DNA of 64,000 nucleotides from Mangifera indica (taxonomy: Eukaryota > Streptophyta > Magnoliopsida > Sapindales > Anacardiaceae). The notes beneath the pieces are model-generated. The model worked only from the letters and a program-made list of their open reading frames with translations. It ran no database searches and was not told the DNA's origin. Position numbers and translations under genes: made by a program. The stretch spans positions 17,841,463 through 17,905,462 of the forward strand of contig NC_058137.1 of assembly GCF_011075055.1 (NCBI RefSeq), written 5' to 3'. Position 1 is the first letter of the stretch. Each line of letters opens with the position of its first letter. Shown piece after piece: positions 25,037 through 37,400 of the stretch.

Positions 25037-25457
25037 ATGGATCAACAACCTACCAAGTCGTCTCAGGCCACCGACCACAATAACAAGCCTGAACCACCGA
25101 CCGAGGCCCCCCACCCGAAGCCCGATCCGAGTCAGAAACTCGCGGACACAGCCGAGACAGCCAATGGAGACAACAATAACAACTGGCAAAGTATCGAAAT
25201 GGAATCTGAGTCTCAGAAAACTGATACTCAAGCTGAAACTCATAATAAGATTCATACGGAAAAGTGTACCAATCAGCCGGAACTGTCGCCTACGGTGTCC
25301 GTTTCAAAGAAATCGGTCCACTGGAGCCCCGACTTGGTGACCGAATCACGCGCTCCTAATACTGGTAATTACGATTATAACATGCCTGATCGTGACAGAT
25401 CCAATCCTTATGTTACTCACAGCCCGGCCGCACCGTCCTCTTCATTTTCTTTTAAAG
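25037..25457 (+). CDS. GEM-like exon 1 (residues 1-140 and first base of 141)
   Basis: The start is the first ATG after the leader, in context AAACCATGG, followed by [17 protein letters not shown]. The exon ends AAAG|GTATGT at 25457, leaving one base of codon 141. The N-terminal part is disordered-looking; the [14 protein letters not shown] and NPYVTHSP motifs are conserved in the family. The frame reads on past the donor to a chance stop in the 78-bp intron 1. Confidence 0.9.
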
Positions 25458-28400
25458 GTATGTACCCTGTATTGTATATGTGATATATGCATTTCGTACA
25501 ATTATACTCATGTTTATTTCGATTGTTTGTTTCAGATGCGATGGTGAATGTGAAAGACGTGCTCGGGCGGTGGAGGAAGAGAGTTGGAGAAGCAACAAGA
25601 AAAGCTGAGGATCTAGCAGGAAACACGTGGCAGCACTGTGAGTATTATTTTTCATTATATTTTAGTTATTCAATTGTTTGTTGTTTGAATTGAATGTGAG
25701 AATAGAAATTGGTATTTCTTTCTCTAAGTTTTGTATACTGGGAATGATGTGCGATTGAAAATGTTTTGTAAATTAATTGAATCTGTTGTTGAGCTGAAAC
25801 TAACCTGTTATTATGGTTTTATACAAATATAGGTAAGTTTATTATAATTCATCAATGAAACGAGTTTAGCTACTGAAGACCTGGATCTATTTTGAGGATT
25901 TGCTAATGATTAAATTATATAGGAGATTGATTCAAGGGAAAGCCAAGTAAATATAATTTTGCCTTACCGTGGGCTTAATGGATTGTGAAGGGTCTTAATG
26001 TTAAACATAGACCCCTCATTGGCAAGAAGAGGATTTTGGATCAGTAACTTAAAGTGCTTTACGAAGGTGGGGAAAAATCAATTTTGTGATTTAGGCGGAA
26101 TTAGCATAAATTCAATAATGATTCCTGTCTTCCTGATGAGAACCAAGCTTTTTCATTTTGAATAATGGAAAGTCATTTGATTGGTCACAATATGTTCAAT
26201 GTCATCTCCCTTCTTGATCTGTACATACATATCCATTGCACCTCTTTGACATTCTTACTTTTCTAAGATGCCAAAAGAGATTTTCTGTTGGTGAAAATCA
26301 GAGTTAGACATAATATACAAGCCTCACTATGATTTTATATGGTACTTTTCTCATACCATTTTTGTCGTAAGTACGTTTTACGCTAGTTATTATTCTTGTT
26401 TTCTTTTAATATCCTATCTAACATAGCTTTTTGTATGCAATAGCTAATTATATGTTTTAAGTGGATTTAATGTCAATACTAAGATCAGTTATGTTCGATC
26501 TACAATTGTTTCTCAATAATTATTGTGTTACAGTATGATTTGCCTTTGTCTAATCTTCTTGACTTGTATTCTTTCCCTCTGCTTTATGTTCCTAATTGCT
26601 TTGATGAAAAGTATTTATCTTGACAAGTTTTGAACTTGGTTGCACAACCAAACTATTTCAACCTGTTTGTTTCCCCTTTCACTTAGTTTTTGTGCCTCAT
26701 ACATAGAAGCAAAATTAAATTTGGATAAACATCTCATATAACTACTTGATTATGCAACTCTAGAGTTTCAATTGAAAATCATTTTGGAGTTTGGTGAGCT
26801 TTAAGTTATATGCAAATTCTCTTAGAAGTCAGTGATTAAGCAAGAAATCTACTCTTATAGGCAAGAAACAAGAAGAAATAATTGGAATAATCTTCTGGGA
26901 CAATATATTGAAATTATACCTAAATGGAAAGAACTTAAAAAATGAAACTAGAACTTGTCTTTAGGTGACCTGCAAGAGAAGGGAAGTGGACAATTATGAA
27001 AACGGAAAGAGGGCAGTTATGAAAGCAATTATGAGCAAGAATAAGAGTGGAAAATATGGACAGTTAGGAAGGTAGTTATAGGTAAATATAAGAGAGATTT
27101 CAGAGGGAGGAGTTAAAGAAAAAAGGCAGAGAAAACATAGTGGTAGGGGGAGTTCTAGCCTCTCGAAAGCTAGATAAATTAGAGAGAGATTTTGGCCTCT
27201 CGAAAGCCAATAGAATTCTGTTTGGTTTATGTTTTTATTTTTGTAAACATTGTTGTTATTCAGTATAAAAATCTTATTTTTCGTTCTATTCTATGTGTTG
27301 TTTAGATTGGTTGTTTGAAAGTTAAGAGATTTTAGGGGTTTGGACATGTTCATGGACTCAAAATGTTATGAGCACAACAAAAATATAATATTTTAAAATT
27401 TTACTAAACAACATTCATCCATAAACAACCCAAGATTAGAATATTGCTATAATATGCATAATCTAAAAGCATATGATGTTTTAAAGACTTACGTTTAGAG
27501 GTTCCATCAATTTTGGGTGCAGATCCAACAAAGATATTGCTCTTTTATCCATGTAAGGATGACACTTAGATAATCCACGTTGGGCAACGATGAATTGGAA
27601 GGTAATGGGGAGCTTAGAACCTTAGTTAGAATGCCTAGGAAATGAGTGATAATACATAGTGAGTGTATATAATTTTTGCCAAAAAGCTCAAAAAGGTAGC
27701 ATAAACGAGTGTTTATATACACACTGTTGAAATGTATCATGTAAATAAGGAATGTATTGTGTGAAATAGGAATACTTAGATGCTTAAATAGGTGTAGTTA
27801 GTAGTTTTTCTAAATTAATCAAATACACTTTCCTATATAATGTTGTATTTTTCTAGACTGAGATCTAGTATAATGGGAAAGTAAATGAGGTTACTAGAAA
27901 TGTGATCGGAAACACTAGAATTGAGGACCCATGGCCTGAGAGGGGAAGATTGAGTAAGGCACACTGCTGGGTGTCTCGTGTGTGTAACAAAAACAATATT
28001 GGAGGAAGATTGCTTGGAGGCTTGATATTTGAGGTATTCTTCATAATCAGCACCTATGAGAGTCAAAGATGGTTGAGATTGATTTTCAAAGGAATCAGAG
28101 AGGTCTGTTTGAACAACATTGGCTACTCGAGGAGGATAGCCACACAGTTTATAGCTTTTTTCTTTGGTATGACCCTACTTGTGGCAATAATTACATAGTG
28201 GCTGATTTTCCTCGCCACCACGGTCTCCTTGTTGAGTCTGAGAGGCAAGAATAGATGATTTTAAACTAGAGGAACTTGTTACAACACTTGGAGAGGACAC
28301 ACAAAGCAATTGAGTAAAGACCTTATCAAGGGATAGTATAATTGCATTGGCCAGAATTTGATCTGGAGCTCTCAATAGCCAATGACACTTGGGAATTGGT

Positions 28401-31400
28401 TCCACTATCTCCTGGACACTCCATGGTTGGTTGCCGATGGATCTATACTAATAAGGTTGGTCCGGATGGTAAGGTTGATGACTTAGACTATAATGAAACC
28501 GTCTCTCCTATGGCTAAGATGTTGTCTGTTTGCCTATTTCTGTCTATGGCTACTATTAAGCAATGGCCGCTACATCAGTAGGACATAAAAAATGCTTTTC
28601 TTCATGGTGAACTGCAAGAGAAGATTTATATGGAGCAACCACTTGGCTTTGTTGCTCAGAGGGAGTTTGAATTGGTATGTAAACTTCGCCGTTCTTTGTA
28701 TGGCCTGAAACAGTCTCCTTGTGCCTGGTTTGGACGTTTCAACACGTTGATTCTGGAGTTTGGCATGCGTTGGAGTGAGTCTAATCATTATGTGTTCTAT
28801 AGACATATATTATAAGGACAATGCATCTATCTGATTGTTTATGTTGATGATATTGTTATAACAAGAAGTGATTAGGATGACATTGAACAATTAAAGCAAC
28901 ATTTGTTCAGACACTTTCAAACTAAGGATCTAGGACCGTTCAAGTATTTTCTTGGCATAGAAGTTGCATAATCTAAGCTTGGAATTGTTATTTCCCAAAA
29001 GAAGTATGCATTGGATATTTTGGAAGAAACAGAGATGTTAGACTACAAAACCGATAGACTCTCCCATGGACCCAAATACTAAGCTCTTAATTGGATAGGG
29101 GGAGCCCTTTGTAGATCCTGAAAGATATCGAAGATTGGTTGGTAAACTCAATTATCTCACCATTACACGACCTAACCTTTCATTGTCAGTTAGTGTTGTT
29201 AGTTAGTTTCTTCAGTCTCCATGTGATCATCATTGAGATGCAGTTGTTCGAATTCTATGGTATATCAAGGGAGCCTTAGGAAAAGGTCTACTTTATGAAA
29301 ATAAAGGCTATACACAAGTTGTCGAGTATATAGATGCTAATTGGAAAGGTTCACCATCAGATAGACGATCTACTTATGGGTCTTGTGTACTTGTTGGTAG
29401 AAATCTTATATCATGGGAAAGGAAGAAACAAGATGTTATGGTCAAATTAGGTGTAGAAGCAAAATATTGTATTATGGTCTTAGTTACTTGTGAGCTTATC
29501 TGATTGAAGCAGTTGATTCAAAAGTTGAAGTTTGCGGATATATAACAAATGTCATTATTTTGTGATAATCAAGCTACACTTCACATTTCCTCTCATCCAG
29601 TTTTTCATGAAAAAATAAAACAAATAGAAATTGACTGTCATTTTGTTCATGAGAAGATTTTGTCTAGCACTATTACCATAAGTCATGTCAATTCAAACAA
29701 CCAACTTGTTGACATCCTTACTAAATCTCTCCGAAGTCTTCGAATTAATTTTATTTGTAACAAGCTTGATGCATATGATTTATATGCTCTAGCTTGAGGG
29801 AGAGTGTTGAAATGTATCATGTAAATAAGGAATGTGTGGTGTAAAATAGGAATACTTAGATGTTTTTCCTAAGTTAGGTACATTTTCCTATATAATATTG
29901 TATTTTTCTTCAAATCAATACACTGAAAATTCTCCAACCATCTCTTTTCATACACGCGGTGAAACAATTATTCTAAAGAGTGGATTGATTGTTCCATCCA
30001 TCATATAGTTGTTTGAGATTTAATAGTTATTTGAATATAAAATATAATTCAATATTCAAATAAGAACAAGTAATGAATGACTTTGTTTAATGTGAAACAA
30101 CTGTTTCACAAACAAGATCGCTTGTTCATTTGACTTGTTATCTTAAATGGTCAACATTGGCATGCATCACCCTAGCCCTTTTATATTTGGGTTATGACAA
30201 TTTGGCCCCTAAAGTAAGATAACATCTTACATTGGTACAACAATCTTATAGAGCTAAAAACCACCATCCTATAATCCATATGTGATTCACTCTACGCAAC
30301 CTAAAGCTCTTACACCTTATGATCAACCACTATTGTAACTCATAGGCTTTTCATCATATTGGTAGTGAGCTAATTCTTGTTGAATTTATAATCTATCAGT
30401 CATTTGCACATAGACCATGATTGATCTCTAATAAAACATCATATCCACTCAAATGACAAAGTGTCAAGGATAGACAAGAATACAACTACTATGCAATCCG
30501 ATTATTTTATCAACCGATATCTCATCGAGCTTATGAATAAAAGTAGTGTCTACTTCAAATTATCCTTAATTTGTATAATGGATTTCTATAGCAACTACTG
30601 GTTAACATTAGATTGAGTAACAATCCATTATGGTCACTTGTTTAATTGGTTGTTGACAACCATTTGTAGATCCAATAGTGATATCTTCTCTTGTACCCAA
30701 GAGTAATGAATCGTTTATAGATCTATTATGGTTGTCATACATTTTTTAATATAACCAATCACCACCAATCTAATAATATTTTCTTAAGGATCACATTGGG
30801 TTGGTATTGAATTATATCTAGATCCATATACAAAACTATTCGATTATCTGAAGTCAATGATCATATGTATTATTGTTTGTTTAGAGGATATGTTCTATAG
30901 AAAACGAGGTTACTATTTATATAAAATCCTCTTAGTAAGTCAATTTAGTGAACATGTCTGTTCGACATGTATCCATGTGTTACACCAAACTGTCAGTAAA
31001 CAATTTCGAAACATGAGAACTATCACTACCTTTCAATAAGACCATTAAACATTATGATAATCCTAACCGTATTATCTGTGTCTTAAATCAAAATAATATT
31101 GAGACTACAAATGTTTTTAAAATGACCATCATATGTACAAATAGAGTTCTCACGATCAATTAATCCCTTTGTCACGGTTCTACCATCCTAAAGAAATTAA
31201 TTTTTTATTATAAATGTAAAACACTTATTGATAATTGCTATTTATTGTTATAAACATGATACATAATATATAGATACACCGACTAGACGTTTGGCTATAG
31301 AGCAGGAGGTTCTTTGCAAATTGGTATCAAAGCAACGATTTGGTTATGGTAAAATCCTAAATGGAGGGAAGAGTTAAAGGAGTGGAAAATGAGTTGGGAG

Positions 31401-34400
31401 ACAATGAAGAGTAGAATGGATGTGATGAATGGAAGACTAACCAATTTAGAAGAAGGGATAGAGACAATGAAGGATTAAACGAGAGAGCTAAGGGAGACGA
31501 TGGTAAACTGATAGGTGTAGAGAGGTGACGATAGAGGGAAAACACATTTGGAACAGTAGCAAATGTTGATGGAATCATCATTGTGTAGGAGGCAACGTCG
31601 CCTCCTTCGATGAGATGAGATCATGCAATTAGAGAAGAAAAGGTGGTTGGTGAAAGAATAATGGCTGGGGAAGTGATGATTGACAATAACATAAGGGGTA
31701 GTTGGCAAGACATATCTCCTTGGTGGTTAGAATTATTGTTATATATTTGAGTGGATTCGATAGGTTGGATGCAGAACAATACTTTATGGTGAACAAGATT
31801 TTTGATTTGAAGAACTTGATGTCGATGACTTTGTGCATGGATAAAATGACTTTAAATTGGATGTGGTGGAGAGAAGCCTAATTTTCGATTGTCGGTTGGG
31901 AAGATTTGAAAAGGGAGTTGTTGCAATGTTTTTAACTATCACAGCAACAAACCCCATAAGGAATTGATATTGCTCCAGTATGCATACACGGTGGCAAATT
32001 ATATATGCCTATTCAAACTCTTGTTGGCCCTGTTAAGGGGCATTTCCAACGAGGTTTTGTTGGGAACATTTTCAAATGGGTTAAAAGAAGACATCAAAGC
32101 TCAAATGAGGCTATATAGATTGAGAACATTGGAAGACACCATGGAGTAGGCTAAAAATATAGAAGAAAAAATTTATCACACAAGTTGAAAACCTAATCGG
32201 TTCAACCCAAAATCTTACAATACAAATGCAATCCACCATCCAACCTCGACCCATTTCATATCCTTCTTTTATTACATAAACTCAAAAAGCTCTTACCCAA
32301 ACCAAAATATTTATCACACAAGTCCAAACTCATTTTACCCAAATCCAAGCTCCATTATTCACTCAAACCATAACTAAGCCTAATCCAATGGTTTCAACCC
32401 ACCATAAACACTCCCACACCAATTGAACTTGCTAAACCACCGTTTCAAAAATAAAGTGGGTCAGTTTTAAATGCTAGGAAAGAAGACCCTTTGAAGAGGT
32501 TGTCAGAACTAGGGCTGGACTCGAACAGAGCCCGAGCTCGGCTTGAACGAGCCAACCCTATAAAAGCTCGATCAAGCTCGAGTTCGAGCTATTCGTCAAA
32601 TTTTTTAATTAAAAATTTTAATACAAAATGATGTCGTTTTGACCAATATATATTAAAACGACGTCGTTTTAATAACAAAATAGTTAAAAATTTAAGCTTG
32701 AAACTAGTCAAGCCGAGTTCAAGCTTGGCTTTCACGAGCTTGAACTCAAGCTCTGCTATATATAAACCAAGTCGAGCTCGAGCTCGGCTCAGCTCGAATC
32801 CAGTCCTAATCAGAACATTGAAATATGATTGAAATTGGAAAAGGGATTTTGTTTCTAGTGTGAAGTGAAATATGGTCCTACTCATTGCTGTAAATTTCAA
32901 CATTTGAAAGTGATGCTTATGAGTGAGTATGACAAGATGGATGTCATAGGGAATGAGGACAATGAAATTTTAAAAAGGGAAGATCCTTTCTCACCTCTAC
33001 GTTGAGGATAAAGTGATCTCAAAAGGATGTGTGATACAGACCTGAAGAGTGAGAAGTTTCCAATCCAGCAGAGCAATGCTACACAAGAAACAGTTCCAGT
33101 TGGCAACAGTCTCAGAATAGTGACACCACACACAATGTAATGGAGATAGTAATCAATGAAACAGTGAAATACAAATCACTTAATGTAACAGAACAACCAA
33201 ATATGTATTACTTTCATTCAATAGAATTTGATTACAAAAATGGAAGAGTACATATGCATTACAATAAGATTTCATTACAAAAATGGAAGAGTTCCTGTGC
33301 ATTACAATATAGATTTCCAGAATTTACATTAAGTAGAGACTGTTCACCCAAAAGAACAACTTTCCACAATAACCTTACCAACTCAACTGCCCATTCCACA
33401 CAGCTATTCGAGAGGCTGTACTCTCCCTTCCTATCCACCTTTCACTAAAAAACTCCTTCATGCTTCCCTCCTCCAAGTCTATATTTGCTCTCCCACTTCT
33501 TTGCCTCTTGTCTGCCACTCATGGTCTACCACCTCATCATTTAAATTCCCCAGGATCAAATAATTTCTGCTGCTCTGATTTGAAAGACTCTCACGACCTG
33601 CTAGGTTATCTTCTGCTGCTACTTACCACTCTTCCTCTTCGGCCTTCTTTTTGACATACACCTTTACCCTAACATTGCCCCTCCCATCAAGAGACACCTT
33701 GCCCTTAAGGTGCAATTTAGGGAAATGGTGTTTGAGATTATTATATAACTCCCATGAATTTTCACAGTTTGGCAATCCTCACCATTTCGTTAGTAAGTCC
33801 AAATCACCCTACTCGGAATATCTATAATTCAATACTGTTTCTGGTTGAACATGCAGCTCCAATTCTTCACTAAGACAATCTGGTAATGGCTAAGAAATAA
33901 GATAGAACTAAGGTGCTTCTTCAGCTGAGAGATGTGAAAAACAGGGTGTATTTTTGTACCCTTAGGCAATTTCAGTTTATAGGCCACGGTGCCTATTTTT
34001 TGAACCACCTCGAATGGTCCATAAAAGCGAGGGTTGAGCTTCTCATTGGGGCAAGAAGCCAACGAACGAAACTGATATGGCTGTAGCTTAAGGAAAACCC
34101 ATTCGCCAACTTGAAATTCGATGTCCCTCCGATGTTTGTTGGCTGCCTTCCTCATTCTTTCTTGAGCCATGTGTAAGTTGGTTTTTAATTCATCCAAAAT
34201 TAGATTCCTCTCCTTGATCATGACATTCACTGCTTCCATCCTTGATTCCTCTTCTACTCATCTTAGAAGAGGATGATCTCTTCCATAGACTGCCTTAAAG
34301 GGAGTCATACCGATGGAGCTGTGAAAGGACGTATTGTACCAATATTTAGCCCATTCTAGCCATTTAGGCCAATTTTTGGGTTGCCTCGAAGAGAAGCAAC

Positions 34401-37400
34401 GAAGATACGTCTCTAAACAGTGGTTTACGACCTCAGTTTGGCCATCCGTTTAAGGATGGTAGGTCGTGCTATATTTTAAAATGGTTTCGACAGTTTTAAA
34501 AATTTTTGTCTGAAAGTTACTCAGAAAAATGCGATCTCGGTCTGAAACGATTGTCCTTGGAAATCCATGGAGGCGAACCACCTCCTGTATAAACACCTTT
34601 GCTACATCCTTGGCATTATAAGGGTGTCGTAGGGCGATAAAATGCCCCGTATTTCGTTAGTCTATCTACAATCACCATAATTACACTTATCCCTTTAACC
34701 TTCGGAAGGCCCTCGATAAAATCTATGGACAAGTCTTCCCACGTGTCTGCTAGAATTGGTAATGGTTGCAGTAAACCTGCCAGCTCGTATTTCATCCTTT
34801 GACAAACATCGCATTTGGCCACAAAATCCTTGACATCCTTCTGCATACCTTCCGAATATAGAACTGAACTGAGCCTTTTATAAGTTTTAAAAAACCAGCA
34901 TGGCCTCCATAAGATAAGGAGTGAAATTTAGTGATGAAGGAAGGGATAAACTTGGAATGTTTTGGCACCACTAGCCTACCTTTATGCAACAACTTTCCTC
35001 CTCTCAAAGAGTAGCCAATGTGGGAGGTAGGATTAGACAACAAATCATGAATAATACCTTGGAGTTTTTCGTCTTTTTCTACTTCATGTTGCAAGCTGTT
35101 GGCTCCCTCCATTTGAACCACTGTCACTGTTGCAATTTCTGAAGCAAACTTTGGGTTCCCGACAAGGCATCAACAGCCTTGTTCTCGCATCCAGGATGAT
35201 ATATGATTTCAAAATCACATCCTAACATTTTTACTAGCCATTTTTACTGCTTATGACCTGTGAACTTTAAGCTCTTTTGGTCTGTTTGAATCTTGAAATG
35301 CCTCCCGAGAAGGTAATGGCACCATTTCTGGAAGGCCAAGACTATTGCCATTAATTATCTCTCATACACCGATTTGCCACGATTTCTTAACAAAAGGGCT
35401 TTGCTTAAGTATGCGATAAGTTAGCCTTCTTGTACGGGGACAACTCCTAATCCTGCTCCGGATGCATCCATCTCGATTATAAATTGTTTGGAAAAATCTG
35501 GAGTGGCCAAAACAGGGGTTGTAATCATTGCGACCTTGAGTGCTTCGAATGCTCGTTGTGCTTTGGGTCCCCAATGGAAGGCGTTTTTCTTCAATAAATT
35601 TGTTAAAGGTTCGGCAATTTGTTCGTAACCCTTTACGAACTTGCGATAATAACCTGTTAATCCTAGAAAGCCTCTCAAATCTCTTAGGTCACATGGAACA
35701 GGCCATAACCCCATATCTTTTATTTTTCTTGGATCAGCTTCAACCCCCTCTTTGGAAATGATATGCCCCAAGTATTCTATCCGACTCTGCCCAAACAAAT
35801 ATTTTTTTCTGCTTATCACCGGCCCGTGATCCTGCAGTAGCTGTAAAATAATCCTTAAATGCTTTAAATGCTCTTGTAAACTCTTGTTGTAAACCAATAT
35901 GTTGTCAAAGAAAACGAGGACAAATCTCTATAGGTGGGGTTTGAAAATCTCATTCATTAAGCTTTGGAAGGTGGTTAGGGCATTTGTTAGCCCGAACGAC
36001 ATGACCATAAATTCATAGTGCCTTTCGTGAGTTTGCAAGGCCGTTTTTGTCAACGTCTTCGTCTCGAACTCTTATTTGGTGATATCTCGACCTTAAGTCC
36101 AACTTCTTGAACACCTTAGCCCCTCTTAACTCGTCCAATAATTCATCAATGGTGGGAATTGAAAACTTGTCTAGAATGGTTAGGTGATTGAGTGCTCGGT
36201 AGTTGACGCAGAAGAACCATCCCTCATCTTTTTTTGGGACAAAAATCACAGGGCTAGAGATGGGACTCACACTCGGTCGTATAACTCTTGTAGCTAGCAT
36301 TTCCTTCAGTATTTTTTCAATCTCATTCTTTTGGTAATATGGGTAGCGATAGGGTTGCAGATTCGGAGGTTGGGAGCCAGGCAACAATCGGATAGCATGG
36401 TCGTGGCTCCTATGCGATGGAAGCCCTTAAGGTTCCTTAAAAAGAGCTCTGAATTCCCACAAAATTTTGATAATCTTTGGACTTTCAGCAAGTTCCATGG
36501 CGCCTTCATGTTCAGTCATTGTAGCCAACTCAACCCAAAATCCATGACCTCCGTCGCTCATCAGTTTACATACAATCCTTAAGAGAAGTTTCCAATTTAA
36601 CAAGAGAAGAATTCTCCATTAGTTCCATCCTTCTACCCTCCCATCAAAATTTCATGTGAAGATTATTCCAATTAATTTTGACCTTCCCCAATTTCTTCGA
36701 TCATTCCACCCCCAAAATAACATCTACCCCTCCTAACGGGAAAGGAAAAAAATTCAGTTGCATTGAAAGCCCTGGCAGTAGCAGCTTCACTCCTTCACAA
36801 TGCCCTACTCTCTGTATCTTTCTGTCATCACCCAATACCACAAAATATTTCACCGTTTGGACCATTAGACCCAACTTTTGCACCAATGTCTCAGAAAGAA
36901 AATTATGAGTGGCTCTACTATCCACCAAAATCACTACCTCTCTGTCATTGATTTTCCCTAATAATTTCATGGTTTGGGGCGAATCAATCCCTACCACCGA
37001 GCTATTATTCAAGTTAGCTTCTTTTTTTGGCATTTCCTCTGAAGGTTTGCCCTCTATCGCCTCTCCCATGTCGCCTTCTCCTTCTTCTCCAGCTATCATA
37101 ACTCTTAATTGGCAGAATCGACAGTGATGGCCCGAAGCAAATTTTTCATCACAGCAAAAGCAAAGTCCCTTCTCTACCTTAGATTTAAATTCTTCATCTG
37201 AGAGTCGTCAGAAATTGCTTGACTGAGGGAAAGAAGAAGACGCTCCAGTTGAACGCAAATAGGTGCTTGCATGTGTTGAAGACGGGTTTGTTTTGTTATA
37301 AAAGGACGGGCGGGTTTCATTTAGGGAACGGGTTGGGCCAATAGGTGGATTTGGAGTAAGGCTGATTGGGTCCTTGGTGTTGGGCTGGGGGCAAAAATTG

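Larger units (their letters stand above)
27725..29950 (+). mobile_element. Short-LTR copia element with an inverted internal segment
   Basis: Both ends carry a ~140-bp LTR beginning TGTTGAAATGTATCATGTAA (27725-about 27866 and 29805-29950). The 3' LTR follows a purine tract (TTGAGGGAGAG). Flanking pentamers are CACAC (27720-27724) and TACAC (29951-29955), a near-match target duplication. Inside, gag/protease is on the - strand while RT and RNase H are on the + strand, so the internal region has been rearranged. Several stops, an internal RT deletion and loss of integrase make it non-autonomous. Confidence 0.8.

Noticed and set aside
25028..25255. - strand frame opposite GEM-like exon 1
   Set aside because: Shadow of the real exon, which has family motifs, correct splice sites and phase on the + strand.
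33140..33654. + strand frames of 102 and 64 codons
   Set aside because: They lie inside a gypsy LTR and recur in the other LTR at 38537-39066, so they are repeat-borne.
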